Positions 10,441-22,153 of a DNA stretch of 55,000 nucleotides are shown here, one piece after another. The stretch's first letter is position 1, and each line of letters begins with the position of its first letter. The notes under the pieces were generated by a model. The model ran no database searches. It saw only the letters and a list, made by a program, of their open reading frames with translations, and was not told where the DNA came from. The position numbers and the translations under genes are program-made. Origin of the DNA: Sphaeroforma sirkka (Eukaryota > Opisthokonta > Ichthyosporea > Ichthyophonida); the NCBI GenBank assembly GCA_001586965.3, contig LUCW03001762.1, positions 1 through 55,000 of the forward strand, written 5' to 3'.

Positions 10441-11500
10441 TTTTCCCTTACCAAAGATAAGCGAGATACTACGCAAAATGGAAGGTGCGACTGTCTTTTC
10501 CGAGGTAGACTTAAAAGCTGCATTCCATCAATTACAAATATATGAGCCGCATAGGAAATACTTTCCTTTACTTGGTAAGGTAAGAAGTACCAGTTTAAAG
10601 GTGCACCTGAAGGCTTACACATGTTACCTTCTTTCTTCTAATAATTTATGATGGAACTATTTGCGGATCTGCCGGATAACGTATCAGTATATTTAGATGA
10701 TATAGTTATCTTTACAAAGACAGCACATGAACATGCTAAACTCGTTAAGGAAGTCTTTAAGCGACTAAACCATGCCAAACTTAAGATTAACGAGAACAAG
10801 TGTTCTTTTGCTAAAGATACTATACACTTCTTGGTTACAAGGTATCTGCAGCAGGGGTAGAAATTGATCCTGACAAGAAACAATTTCTGTTGGATTTATC
10901 AACACCGATTACTGGAAGAGATGTAAACTCTGTGTGTGGGTTTGTTAACTTCTTCTCGGATTCGGTCCCTCATCTTTCTCATTACTTAAAGCCTTTCAGT
11001 CACCTACGGCTGCACAAAGGACCTTTGGGAAAGCTCTGGACTACAGAATGTGATGATGCATTCAAGCTATTCAAAAGTGAAGTAATGGACGCACCCATCA
11101 TGCAATACCCTGTGGATGGCGTCCCATTGCAAGTAGCAACCAACGCTTCGGATCGAGCGGTAGGTGGAGTGCTATACCAAACGATAAATGGTAAACTACG
11201 TTACATTCAATTCTTCAGCAATAGTTATAATAAGAGTCAACGGAATTACCCTACCGTTAAACAAGAGCTCCTTGCTATAGATACTGCGCTAAGACAGTTT
11301 AAAGACTACCTATATGGAAGTTACTTCACTGTCGCCTGTGATCAAAAGTCTTTAACATATTTAAAAGACATGAACCCTGATTCACAGTTGGTGAGCCGAT
11401 GGCATGACGTTATTGCTAGCTTTGCTTTTAGAATTACACACATACCAGGAATACATAATATTCTTCCTGACATGCTCTCTCGACTTGTCCCTGACTACCA
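10441..11500 (+). pseudogene. reverse transcriptase (partial) and RNase H, copy 2
   Basis: Starts within RT at LPKISEILRKMEGATVFSEVDLKAAFH, lacking the fingers region. YLDDIVIF is intact at about 10690. Frames change near 10560, 10640 and 10850. The RNase H open frame from 10890 has VATNASDRAVGGVLYQ, where copy 1 keeps Asp (ATDASD), so the first catalytic acidic residue is changed to Asn. KQELLAID and ACDQKSLTYL are kept. Confidence 0.85.
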
Positions 11501-11549
11501 GAAAACAGTTAAAGAGTTGTTAGCAACCGATTGGATGCTTAATATGAAA

Positions 11550-11890
11550 TGGTTTAACCTCCCTCGATCAAGATGGGGTCCATTTATTATTGATATGTTC
11601 GCCGCAGAACAAGACAAACAGGTTTCTGATTATAGGTTGTTGACTCATTAGAAAGGTGATGCCTTTCAACTTGACTTCTCAAAGCATAATGCGTGGGCTA
11701 ACCCACCTTGGCAACTTATCGCACAGTTGTTAAATTATGTTAATATTACTAGGTCTACCATTACACTGTGTTGTCCGTTACGTAGCTCCGACCCATGGAT
11801 ACGTGATTTAATTAATATGATACAAGACGAGCCTACCTATATTGACCGTGAAACCGACACATTCTTGTATCAGGGATCCTATTCTAATAA
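11550..11890 (+). pseudogene. DIRS-type methyltransferase-like domain, copy 2
   Basis: WGPFIIDMFAAEQDKQ, then a stop at 11649-11651 (a Pro codon in copy 1), then NAWANPPWQLI and TLCCPLRSSDPW. The NPPW here against NPPC in copy 1 shows that the aromatic form of the [ND]PP[YFW]-like motif existed in the family. Confidence 0.6.
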
Positions 11891-13423
11891 GAAGACGCCT
11901 TGGAAACACACCATCGTTTGTCGCATCGGTCCTGCAGGTACCACTAAGCGGAAACCCTCAACCGAGTTCTTAGCTAAACTAGAGGAGTCTAAGGAGTTTG
12001 AACAAAATCTCAAGATTCGTACAACACATGCACCCAACAAGAATGCAGTCGAGGTAATGCAGATTGAGACGGCATTAGATAGTAAAAACATGGAACTAGC
12101 TAAGGCCTTGGATCAAAGACTCGAAGCTCTAAGAGAAACTGAAGCTCGCACTCAACTACTTAAAGCGCTGCTTAAAGAACAGTCAGGAGTTGCGAAACAA
12201 CTGAAGACGATACTCCAACAATCTAATGTTGTTAATTACGTGTCTCAGGAGTCTAACCCTCCTGATACTGAAGTTGCCCTATCTAACGGGACTATGGTTC
12301 ATCCAGCCAGCGTTACACAGAATCTGACTGACTTGGAAGAGCTCGAGAGTAGAGTTAAAATAATACATAATTTAACTCATCGAGCATATGAGCATACTTC
12401 CAAGATGGCTATTCGTGCAGGGCTTGATCACCCAGCACTGAAAGAAACCATACGTGAAGTTTACCGACGCTGTACTGATTGCGAAAAGAACCAGATCAAG
12501 CGCTACGGTTGGGCACCCCTAAAAAGTGTGACAGAAGACCAACCGATGCGCCGAGTCTTAGTCTGTTTGGTTAAATCCCGCGATCCAAGCATACTGGCGA
12601 TGTATATACCTGACATTTCTTATGTGTGGCTTCGGGCTATAACTTGCTTTATGCAATACCGAACAAACGCCCGCAAGTAGTGGCAGAGTTATGCTATCAC
12701 GTCTTTAATGACTTCGGTTTCCCCCGAGTACTATGTTCTGATAACGGTAGTGAGTTTTGTACCGACGTAATAGAGGCACTAATACTCGTATCAGGCATAA
12801 CCCATAGGCGTGGTGTTCCTTATAACCCTCAAACGCAGGGTGCAAATGAGACACGTCATAGAGAGCTGAAGAAGCTATTGCGTACCGCACTAGATGACGT
12901 CGAGGAAATGTGGCCTAATCATTTGAAATGGGTTCAGACTTAAATGACTAACTGCATGAATCCTCAAACGGGAACACTCCCGTTTCACTATATATTTGGC
13001 CGCTATAGGGAAGTACAAGCAACGTTTGACAAAACTGCGCCCGAGAGACATGTTACTCCGTGGCTACAAAAGATCGAGCATATGCAGAACGTTGTTTACC
13101 CCTGTTTACTCGAGCACAAAAATTGTGTCCTACTTAAAGCGTATGACCGATGGAATAACACTAAGAACATTGTTCAGCTCAAAGTTGGCGATTATGTTAA
13201 CATTATAAATCGAAACGCCAACGTTACCAAACTCTCTTCTAAGACAATCGGACCTTTTATTATTTCCTATCATGGTGAGAGGAGTGATACTTACAAAGTG
13301 AATAACATAGATGGTACTAGCGCAACTAATCTAGGCACTCACCGTTTCCCTACCCCCGAACTCTCATTCGCTCGCTCATTTGATTCTGATGTCCCAGTTA
13401 TGAGTCATAAGTCAAAGATATAA
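11890..13423 (+). pseudogene. integrase, copy 2 (first catalytic Asp lost)
   Basis: HHCC zinc region around THRAYEHTSK...CTDCEKNQ. The core reads VLVCLVKS where copy 1 has VIVDLVKL, so the first DDE Asp codon GAT has become TGT (Cys). The second Asp is in CSDNGSEFCTDV and the Glu in GANETRHRELKK. A stop at 12941-12943 and frame changes near 12580-12660 interrupt it. The GPF module is present (KTIGPFIISYHGE). Confidence 0.85.
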
Positions 13424-13830
13424 TTGACAAAACATCCGAAGACGGTTACACTTACTACAAGACCCATTTTATGGATGGGGCAGTAGCTTGGCTAACCTCC
13501 GATGCGTTTCGTGAATCTCGCGACTTCCTTCGTATTTTTAATGAAAAATGGAATAAGCGTTTACATAAGAACACACGCGATAAACGAAAAGGGTTTCCTC
13601 AGGTGACTACAAACCCTGACGGATCTGAAATTCCCTATTTGCCACCTACTTCCTACGTGACTAAACTTTCTGATCTGCTTACCAACAGTGCAGAAAATTG
13701 TTCAAACTTACTTACTAATGAAGAACAGCCTTTGGCTATTACCTTACCAAATAATAAACGTAAGGCGCCTACATTGGAAATGGTTACTGGACCAAATACT
13801 AAACGACATAGAGTACAACCTGAGTCTTGA
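13424..13830 (+). pseudogene. pol C-terminal chromodomain-like tail, copy 2
   Basis: Open from within 13471 to the stop at 13828-13830: DGAVAWLTSDAFRESRDFLRIF followed by the basic tail NNKRKAP and GPNTKRHRVQPES. It is more intact than the copy 1 tail and almost identical to it, which suggests it was under selection in the family. Confidence 0.5.
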
Positions 13831-13879
13831 ACTCGTACATATAGGCAAAAGCCATGACCGAAACCTTTTTTAATCTCTG

Positions 13880-14246
13880 AACTACTACTTACAGGTTGTA
13901 GTCCTCCCGTCAATCTCCAAAATTCAATAAGTCTTTTTCTTTTTTTAACTCTTCTTGAGATGGAACTTTATTTATATTAGCTAAGTATTAACTTGACTTA
14001 CGTTCTTATGTCTATCTACAAATAAGACATGTGGTCATGAACACTTAGTACTTATAGCAAAAAAAAAAATCAATAAAGAACAGCTAGAGGTACGTCCTGT
14101 GTGATTGAGGACATTAAGGCTCTTACCAAGAGGCAGTCCCGATCATTCTTACACAAGCTATCACTGCTAAATCTTAACTGACTTAAATTGTATCTTAGTT
14201 TGTAATACATAGTATAAAACATAGAAATATCCATCGAAAGTTTACA
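13880..14246 (+). repeat. truncated 3' LTR of copy 2
   Basis: Matches the last 370 bp or so of the family LTR (from the GAACTACTACTTA stretch to GTTTACA) with many more differences than 5321-5922 versus 9005-9599. The first 230 bp and the polypurine tract are deleted. Confidence 0.85.
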
Positions 14247-14434
14247 GAGAGCATACGAGAGATTGGTGATCCAGGATCGACCGATGGCCAGTGCAGCTGG
14301 TCAAAATGACCTAAGTCTAGAAAGTTTAACCTAAACTTAAACACCATAACTCTGGCTAAGAGTTCGTCGGCCAGAGTAAAGACTTTACATGTGCTTTCAA
14401 TAGATCTAGATGGAATCCACTTCACTCATCACAC

Positions 14435-14587
14435 ATGAAAGCACTGAAAGTAGACATAATTGAAGAAGAGCGTCGACTGTACATGCAATTCAGACGATTA
14501 AAATTAGAGAGTTTTAGCGAGGAGAAGACTGTGCGTGGTCTCAAAATGGACCAAGTGTTAGACCGGTTGCATGATTCAACAGTTTAG
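14435..14587 (+). CDS. small ORF, 50 aa, charged, unknown
   Basis: ATG at 14435 opens 50 codons, starting MKALKVDIIEEERRLYMQFR and ending RLHDSTV, likely all-helical. An AATAAA-type polyadenylation signal follows within 25 bp of the stop (TTATTAATAAAAA). This layout recurs at 17600-17752. It is not recognised. It may be the terminal exon of a plus-strand gene or part of the decayed ORF cluster to its right. Confidence 0.3.
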   Translation: MKALKVDIIEEERRLYMQFRRLKLESFSEEKTVRGLKMDQVLDRLHDSTV

Positions 14588-14861
14588 TTATTGTCATGTT
14601 TATTAATAAAAAACAAATAATTTGTACACATTTGTCTATAGTATATATTACATCCATATCACCACTTTCATCAATTGAAGCATCGGAATCCATTCCGTCC
14701 AAAGTTATATCCGAATACGTCGGGTCTTCTTGCTGTGCTTGCTTGGGCAGCTACCAATCTGGTATAGGCGCATCCAGATTTACTCATCCTCGCGCTACTT
14801 GCGCTTCATGGTCTGCTATGTCTATCTCTGACAGAGGTTTGTTCTGACCCCCGAATCCGGC

Positions 14862-15540
14862 TTAGTTTCTCAGTTCCTCCATGTTGCGTTCAATAGTTAT
14901 TGTCTCCCAGGCAATGTCACGATCAGCCTGAGATCTCTCTTCACTGAAGGCATACTGCATATTCTGCATTTTCCTTAGTGTGCAAACACAAATGCCGAGT
15001 TTCTCCGATTCGTAACGATCAGTTAAACCTTTGTCATATATGTAGACAATCTTAGTTGAAACATTACCCTTCATCATACGCGGCCCATAGTCTTCAGAGT
15101 TATACATTCCATTGTCGGTAGCTGATCCGGGGAACGACGCAGTGAAATCAGCTATATATGTACCCCCATTAGGAATACCGTTGAATTTCAAGGTTGGGAA
15201 AGATTTCTTATCGCTGTAATAAACACTCTGGGCATCAACATCACACCCTGCCTTCACCATTCGGCACTCTGTGGCATCTCCTATGAGTATGCCTACATCT
15301 TCATCCAGATGAAATGCTGTGCGTGTCCGCTGAGGCGTGCCAGAACTTGGCCGTCTGTTCCATCGTACATCGGGAACGGCTGTCGGTACTTGAAAATATA
15401 GCTTAGTGCAATAGCAAATGTCATGTACACATACTTTGCCGGATCCCCAGAAACGTCAAAATGGCAGCCGATACTATCCGCGTTGTTTCGTGATTTCTGG
15501 AATATACATATGAAGATTATAAATCTATGCCAAGTTGACA
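14862..15540 (-). pseudogene. unknown minus-strand ORF pair joined by a frameshift
   Basis: From 15540 the minus strand reads CHFDVSGDPAKYVYMTFAIA then QPFPMYDGTDGQVLARL. After a frame change near 15330 it continues FHLDEDVGILIGDATECR into the open frame that ends ERNMEELRN at 14862. Together they make one protein of roughly 220 residues. No motif is recognised; it looks globular, not membrane-bound. It is flanked on the same strand by two further broken ORFs, so these may be genes of one decayed element. Confidence 0.4.
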
Positions 15541-15651
15541 GTTAAGACCGGTTCTTTTCCCTGATACTTATAGGTGCATCGTCTTCTTACAGTCTTCTAA
15601 CAGCGCACAGTCTTCAAGAATACCAATCTGAACGCACCCTTGCCGCATTCT

Positions 15652-16302
15652 CTAGTTCCACATACTCATGTCGCCTTGTCTATTGTCTTTGTTTAGCCAT
15701 TCGAAAAGTCCACGTAGCGTTTTAAGATTGGGTTGGCCAGTTTGTTCCCTGCAGAAACGATCATTTTTCAATCTCTCTATCCACTTAATTGTACTGTCAG
15801 GCATTATAGCGGCGTCTGTAGCTTTAGATGCTATATGAGGAGTAGTTTGTTTAGTTGTGTATGTGTTTAGTATTAGTCTGATCGTGTTAATTTGTTCCGT
15901 TGACAAATCTATATCAGAATTTTTGTGCTTTTCCCTTAATGCAGCCTTCATAGAAGCTATAAGATTACGCTCGTGGTGTGATTTGCGCTGAACGGGAGTT
16001 GGTGTATTCTCATCAGTCTTGTATGAAAGGAACCTAGGCAGCTGATTTGGTAAGCGACGCTCACGCACTGATGTCTGATCGTTGTACTGATTTCTGGCGT
16101 ATCAGCAACCTGGCATTCTTTGCGCATACTGTCTTGATTCTCTTATTGAGTAAAGACTTCTGCTCGTCATCTTTGACATGTATTCTAACCCATAAGGGTG
16201 TAGACCTTTTATCTCATGGGATGTATATTGTATTTGTACCCTCGATGCTCTCCCCACAAATATCCTCGCTATTAGTACATATGCATATACCGTACGTACC
16301 AA
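15652..16302 (-). pseudogene. unknown minus-strand ORF with frameshift, basic protein
   Basis: The segment 16302-16102 (KGLHPYGLEYMSKMTSRSL, then RESRQYAQRM) runs after a shift near 16100 into 16068-15652, which starts MRERRLPNQLPRF and includes KSHHERNLIASMKAALREK and TIKWIERLKNDRF. It is rich in Lys and Arg, so nucleic-acid binding is possible but unproven. No family is recognised. Confidence 0.4.
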
Positions 16303-16348
16303 ATACTAATACAGGTACTTCTTTCACCGCATAATCTGTCTGCCATTG

Positions 16349-16721
16349 TCACTCTTTGCATGGAATTGCGGGTGTAGGTAACATGTTGGCGCGTAGATGC
16401 AAAATCTCTCTTTCCATTCTTGAAATGTAGGTTTCAAATTTGAAATGTTTAGCGTTTATGAAAGTGTTGTTAGTTCTACCCACTATATTTCTCTTGCTTA
16501 ATCTCACAAGTATCTGCTCCTCAGTGAGGCTTGGAAGGAGTTCCTTAAGCCACCGACGTGCGCGCACTGTTCCGGCTTCGACATTACCAAAGCGTGCATT
16601 GCCTTTCGGTAGAGATATCTTCCAAAAGAATCCCTTTACGGACACCACACTCACACTTTTGCACGAAACCTCGTTTTAGCGCCCTCCCTGCTCTCTGCCT
16701 CTTTCTTTTAGGAGACACCAT
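16349..16721 (-). pseudogene. unknown minus-strand ORF, basic N-terminus
   Basis: ATG at 16719-16721 opens MVSPKRKRQRAGRALKRG, a nuclear-localisation-like start, and CECGVRKG. After a one-base shift near 16620 the frame continues as ARFGNVEAGTVRARRWLKE, then LTEEQILVRLSKRNIVG and ERYISRMEREIL-like helices to the stop at 16349. The three minus ORFs at 14862-16721 have similar degrees of decay. Viral, transposon or host origin cannot be decided from sequence alone. Confidence 0.4.
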
Positions 16722-17599
16722 GGTTCGTGGTTTCAATTGTGGTGATAACTTTATACTGCAGTTATACTGTATTCACGCACACAAGCTTTATTTTTTGATA
16801 TATTCATATTTCTTATCCTCGTCATTTTACAGTCAAGAGTAGTATGATTTTTTTTGGCAAAACCCTATATCCTGACTAAAATTCAGATTATTTCATCGCA
16901 GTAAACTAATAGCAAGCATACTATGCCTATTTTTTAAAAATACAAAATTTCTATGATCAGTCTGATCAGCTCACTCGATCTCTCAGTTACCACATTGCTA
17001 CATAGCTACGATGCGCTATATACAACATCTATTGTGGCTGAAATGGATATTGGCAAAGCGCTACATGTGCTTGTGCATGTGTGGGTTATCAGCGTGTCTG
17101 TACGTGTGCATAATCCGCGTGTACGCACGTGTGCGTGTATTATGCTATGTATGTGTATGTGTGCGTCTTCCGCGTGTATGTACGTGTGCATAATCCGCGT
17201 GTATGTACGTGTGCGTGTATTTTGCTATGTATGGGTGCGTGTGCTTGCATGCAGTGCTTTATCCGCGTGTAAGTATGTATGCATGTATTTTTTATGTGTA
17301 TGTGTGCGTGTGCTTGTATGCAGTGCGTTGTCCGCGTGTATGTACGTATGCGTGTATTCTGCTATGTACCACAGGGTGCATATGCTTTTATGCACTTTAT
17401 TTATTAGGTAATTTGTTTGTGTACACCGTATGCGTGTATTTTATTACTATTAAAAAATACGTGTGCGTGTGCTTGTATCAGTATGGACTTTATTTTGTAT
17501 TTTGAATTTTGTTCGTGTACAATTATGGCATTTAAGTTTTGCGAGGAAACTGTAAAATAATAATATGATATTTATGTGCTTTGTATACTCTCAGGGGAT
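16722..17599. repeat. GT-rich degenerate repeat region
   Basis: 17040-17510 contains irregular repeats of GTGTGCGTGT, CCGCGTGTATGTACGTGTG and TTTTGCTATGTATG. Open frames through it are by-products of the repeats. 16722-17040 is AT-rich with nothing recognised. Confidence 0.6.
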
Positions 17600-17752
17600 A
17601 TGGTTCATCAGGACCGGACCGATCTGATCAGCAACGTTGCGATTAGAGTGAATGTCATCAGCTCAGACATGCACAGGATACAAACCGTGAGCCACGCAGA
17701 CGTTCGCGCTCTCCACCAAACAGAAATGTGGTCAAAACTAAGTGACACTTAA
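17600..17752 (+). CDS. small ORF, 50 aa, possible terminal exon
   Basis: Preceded by a good 3' splice site (TACTCTCAG at about 17587-17595) and followed directly by AATAAA overlapping the stop. Reads MVHQDRTDLISNVAIRVNVI and ends EMWSKLSDT. If it is an exon, the upstream exons are not visible. Function unknown. Confidence 0.3.
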   Translation: MVHQDRTDLISNVAIRVNVISSDMHRIQTVSHADVRALHQTEMWSKLSDT

Positions 17753-18660
17753 TAAAGAGTGTTAAGTCTAAAATAAACGAACTCAGTCAGAAGTGCCGTT
17801 ATAATCGGCGCGTCTGCTGTATTTATTATAACGTTCCTCTGTAGAACGAGATTTTCTCTAACAACAGATAATTGTGAAAATATCCTCATCTATGGTTTTC
17901 GTCTCCTGGTTACTGAATTATGATGACGCCCTATGAGTCATTATTCTCTCAATTAAACTCTCTGTCCCAATATCTGGTCCGGTCCCTTAATCCGGTCCTG
18001 AAATAATTTCCTTAAGTCAAAAATCCCACTTGTAGTTCGGGCCCTGTGGTTCCGTTCTGAATGTCCGTCCAGGGTATTTTGTCCACAGAGATGCGTCTCA
18101 GGCATCTTCATCTTATTCCGAGCCCAATCGGCGCCTTCGTCCTCTCCGGACCTGATAAGTTGTCAGAGTGCAATGTAGTAGACTTTCGGACCTGATAAGT
18201 TGATAGCGTGCGGTGTGGGGGACTAATAGTAAAGTACTAGTGCATCTATAGTATGGTGCATTCGAATGAATTTATTTATGATCTCACCCTCAGTTATATA
18301 CTGATGGTGTTTGTACTAGTGTTCAACCCCTTGGGTTGGCCAGGGTAAGAACTCATATGATCAGTATGAGAAACCTTATGCAGAACACTTTAGCACTCGG
18401 ATATATTTTCTAAAAATAAATATACCATATTCTCTGTTACCACACTCAGTCTCGGACCTCGGCTCTCGGCTAGCCGGTGGCCCGTATCCTATAAATAGAA
18501 TAATCTGAGAAGAAGTCTCAAATTACTCTTACGTTCTCTTGGGCTGACCCACCTATACTTATATTAATTTGAGAACAAGTCCCAAATTACTCTCGGGCTG
18601 ACGACGTAAAACGTTATTAACGTATATAGAAATACGCCTACTACTGTAGTCTCTCATCGT
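17753..18660 (+). other. non-coding region, possible LTR/leader of second retroelement
   Basis: No gene. CCTATAAATAG at about 18488 could be a TATA box. A local duplication follows at about 18510-18600 (GAGAAGAAGTCTCAAATTACTCT and GAGAACAAGTCCCAAATTACTCT). Its place upstream of a gag-like knuckle suggests LTR or leader, but no LTR pair is identified. Confidence 0.35.
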
Positions 18661-18668
18661 CCACCACT

Positions 18669-18899
18669 GTGAAACAATCCGAGGCCAAAAAGGAAGAATA
18701 CACCGCGTTTTACAAGTGTGGCAAGCAAGGCCAACACACGCGTGACTGCAAGGCGACACCCAAGACAGTCAAAGATGCAGCAGCTACTTCTTTAAGAAAG
18801 CAGAATCTAGGTTCTGGAATGGGCCGATGGTTCAAGGCGACATTCAAGATCGTGAGATTTTGGTATAATTTATTGATCAAAACACGGTCAATAAATTAA
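18669..18899 (+). pseudogene. gag fragment with degenerate zinc knuckle
   Basis: Reads YKCGKQGQHTRDC. It resembles the CCHC knuckle, but the first Cys is replaced (AFYKC) and one residue is inserted before His. Lys/Arg-rich flanks fit a nucleocapsid. Confidence 0.5.
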
Positions 18900-19060
18900 A
18901 ACTACCTTCTACACCATACGTTGGACCATCGATACTTGGCATCACAGTAATATGTACTATTAAGCCTACCTCACAAGTCCGGTTTGCAGCAGACGTCAAT
19001 ACATTTGACGTATTTTTTTTCTATAGGTGAACAAAAATATATCAGGCGCATATTCTAATC

Positions 19061-19310
19061 GGCTAATATACACAACGCTCCTTGCAATGGGCAGGGGCGT
19101 TTGATATGGGTGGTATAACAATGGCCAGTTATTCGTATTTCCTGGCATGGATCCCTGGAGCCGATGTGCTTGCGGTGTTCACTGCGGCTAATATACACAA
19201 CGCTCCTTGCAATGGGCAGGGGCGTTTGATATGGATGGTGTAACAATGGCCAGTTATTCGTATTTCCTGGCATGGATCCCTGGAGCCGATGTGCTTACGG
19301 TGTTCACTGC
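19061..19310 (+). repeat. 125-bp tandem duplication
   Basis: Two head-to-tail copies (19061-19185, 19186-19310) begin GGCTAATATACACAACGCTCC and differ at only a few bases, so the duplication is recent. Confidence 0.9.
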
Positions 19311-20003
19311 AGATATTCTGACCAGCCGTACAAGATTCTACAGCAAAGAAACGTCGCACAGTGCCGTGGCGGCACGTATGTTGTCCGTACATGCAGCATG
19401 CGGATTGATTTCCAATCATGCTGGACTACTTATTGGCCTTATCAATCACAATCGTTATCCCGCCGTCAAAGGGAGTATTCCTTCGGCATGGATGAGCCGA
19501 TGGGTCCACCAACGTGGGACGCCACGTTTACACTCCGCATTGACTCGACGTCGACACCATTTGTATGTTCGTCAAAATTTGGAAATTCGGTCGTAAAGAT
19601 ATCGCGTACCGAGCGACCTGTCGCCGGACCCAGAACGAGCAGACCAACTACTCCGACTGATTGGCCGGTGGAGTTGCCTCTCAGCTTTCCCCCCCCCTGC
19701 TGAGTAACCAGATGCTGCTGCCTCGGTATCGACGGCGCTGATTGAGAAGGAAGGGGCCGCAGAGGTTTTTGGGGATCTGCTGATCTTCAAGTTGAGATTA
19801 GGGACGTTTCCCCTTCCTCGGTGCGCGGGTTACAATCGGGCACTGTAGCCGTTGACCTCCCCCCCTACGACAACCTCCCCGCCCCTCTGCAGTCGCAAGC
19901 GGACTGCCAGTACGATAAAGTGACGGCGATGGTGGGTGACGCTCCGTACACCTATCGGGGTCAATAACTACAGTGGCTTCACGTCCATTCTGTTGTTGAG
20001 GCT
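19311..20003 (+). pseudogene. degenerate pol sequence of second retroelement
   Basis: Several overlapping frames stay open (for example IPGADVLTVFTADIL and SRRQREYSFGMDEPMG) but no motif is firm. From about 19850 the frame LPPYDNLPAPLQSQ leads toward the integrase frame after a stop near 19965. Confidence 0.35.
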
Positions 20004-20657
20004 GTGCACGAGGTGTACATGCACGCGGGCGTATCTAAGGTCGAGCGAACGATTTTTGTCACCGTTGACCACCACCAAGGTAATGATCGCGCCGAAGTGA
20101 TGGTAAAGATCCTAAAAGCTTGGATCTACAAGTCCAAGATGCCCAACACTCATGGGTCTTGGGCACGACTTGTGCATGCGTTTATACAATCGTACAACGC
20201 CCTTGTGTCATCCGTGACAAAGGAAGCTCCGTCTACGAAGGCCACGGGGCGTCCTTATTTGGGCCCCCAACTGCCTATGTTGGAGGATCGTGTAGCGGTC
20301 ATGTTGGAATTCAAGAAAGGGGCGTCCGACATGGTCGTACTGGACCTTCGTGAACCCCTTTCACAACACGCACAGGCAGCTCAGAAGGCTGCTGCTGATA
20401 AGAATCGCTTAGATGTCCCACCGCTTCGTGTTGGTCAGAAGGTGATGTACGCTGCGTCTCATACGATTCCTGGTTCCCCGTTGTGGGCTGGCCCGTATAC
20501 AGTTACGGCCGTCGATGAATATCGCCGTTCCACTGTGTGTGATGACATCACGGGTAAGGAAGTGGTCCATCATCGGGCACAGTTGAAAAAATACTACCCG
20601 AGCATCGTTGATGGCCATGATAATTTGGTCTTTAAGCCTAAGGGGGTGTACGAATAG
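20004..20657 (+). pseudogene. integrase C-terminal part with GPY/F module (Ty3 type)
   Basis: HHQGNDRAEVMVKILKAWI corresponds to the DDE Glu helix (usual form QTNGQTERVNRTLK). HAFIQSYNALVSSVTKEAPS matches the conserved YN...H..T...P segment. The end has LRVGQKVMY, LWAGPYTVTAV and VHHRAQLKKYYP, the GPY/F module. The frame is open for 217 codons, but the core with the two Asp residues is missing upstream. Confidence 0.8.
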
Positions 20658-22090
20658 TTGCTGTTTCGTGAATCCCTCTTCGCTGCCGAGTCGGCAGTTG
20701 AGCAACACAAGGCGTTTTACTTGATGTGTGCTTCCCCAGCCGCCAAGGATAGAAGCGCGTGAACTCACCAGTTGGCAAGTTCCGTGACCTTTTTTGCCGA
20801 TCGCGAACTTGCTGTGCAGCCTACGTATGACTTGGACGTCTCAATGGTGGCTAGTCTGAAAGAAGCGTGACACGCTACAGAGGCTAGTTCAATTTCGCCA
20901 CTGACCCCATTGCCCTAGCTAATAAGCTCGCCGAGTGGCGCGAGTCGATGGCCGCGCCCATCAATCTAGATCACCTTCCGGCGGAACGCCGACGACCTGG
21001 TTAATCCTTGTGTCTGCGACCCAGTCGTATCAAATAGCATTTCTGTACTATGGCGCTTTCGCCCTCCACGTCATGCCCTGCTGATGGTGCGCATGCCGAC
21101 ATTTTGTGTTCGTGCTTTGATCGTTGCATTTTCTGAATTGACACATCGTGCATTCACATTTCTCTTATTTGGCTTATACCTTATCAATATCCCTGTATTA
21201 CTCGTAGTTGAACGCATGGTGACTGTTGCCGGTGTTCTCATCGTTCCTACCTTCAATCGAGTGATCATAATACTTGTCTTACTATTTCGTAATGGTGATG
21301 CCTACTTTTGATACACATAGTGTTGCTACCGAGACACCGCTCTCCTTTCCACTATTCTGTCTGCGCGTTCGTTCGTTGTACTTCTTGCCTGGGCACCTGA
21401 ACTGCCGACGACCATACCTCTACTTCTGTCGTCCTTGATCACGGCAGTTGGGGCCTGTAAGGCGCCCCAGCTTATTTAAGTACATAACTATATCTCAGCC
21501 CCTGCAGTAGCGGTTGAACTAACAAAAGTGATGACACACTATTATTATTAATTACATGGCACATGTCTCAAATAATGTTAGTGTATCAGCGTGTAGCTAC
21601 ATATGCAGAACACAGTACGCTAGGTTCCTCCTTTGGGTTCAATAGGAGCAACCTACAACATACTGGCAATTTCAAGGTTAGAAGTTTTAGGATATTTAAA
21701 TTTAGCTTTTACGACTTACATATTTTCAAATGCAGAATAGTTTCTACGGGCACCATATGTACATAGAATCTGGATCTAGATTCTAGAATTGCGTATTCGC
21801 TCGTAATATTTGTTTTTGGGTTTTTTCAAAACACAATGCACTAGTCGTTACTCGAGAGTCACGAGTCACGAGTCACGAGTAATGACTCGTGATACATAAG
21901 TCATGACCCTCTCTCTCTCTACTCTAGTATTTAGATTTTAGAGTATAAACTGAAAACTCAGACATGACTCAAACATGGCAGTTGGAGACAGTTGAAAGTT
22001 GAGACCCTCTCTCTCTAAATACTCTCGTAATTGGAGTACAAACTATCAGACTCACTCTCTCATTCTCTACTATTACTCGAGTCTCTGAGA
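20658..22090. other. non-coding, nothing recognised
   Basis: No supported gene. 21845-21900 has a clustered GAGTCACGAGTCACGAGTCACGAGT repeat with its inverse nearby. Small ORFs here have no homologous appearance. Confidence 0.5.
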
Positions 22091-22099
22091 GTCTCTAGA

Positions 22100-22150
<51 letters not shown>
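22100..22150. repeat. (TA)n microsatellite
   Basis: About 25 uninterrupted TA units. Confidence 0.95.

Positions 22151-22153
<3 letters not shown>

Larger units (their letters stand above)
7261..14246 (+). mobile_element. Ty3/gypsy LTR retrotransposon, copy 2 (no 5' LTR, truncated 3' LTR, nested solo LTR)
   Basis: Same family and domain order as copy 1 and more complete in gag. No LTR is visible upstream of the first ATG at 7261. A 595-bp solo LTR of the family sits inside gag. The protease and N-terminal RT are replaced by about 330 bp of unrelated sequence. The integrase has lost its first catalytic Asp. The 3' LTR keeps only its last 370 bp or so and is more diverged than the other LTRs, so this copy is older than the insertion that left the solo LTR. 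Confidence 0.92.
18660..20657 (+). mobile_element. second Ty3-type retroelement remnant
   Basis: A gag-type zinc knuckle at 18669-18899 and an integrase C-terminus at 20004-20657 lie in the same orientation with only degenerate ORFs between them. RT and RNase H are missing, so most of pol is deleted. Codon use and sequence differ from the 1-14246 family. Confidence 0.65.

Noticed and set aside
14435..16721. Assignment to an endogenised giant virus
   Set aside because: No hallmark gene (capsid, packaging ATPase, polymerase) can be identified, so origin is left open.
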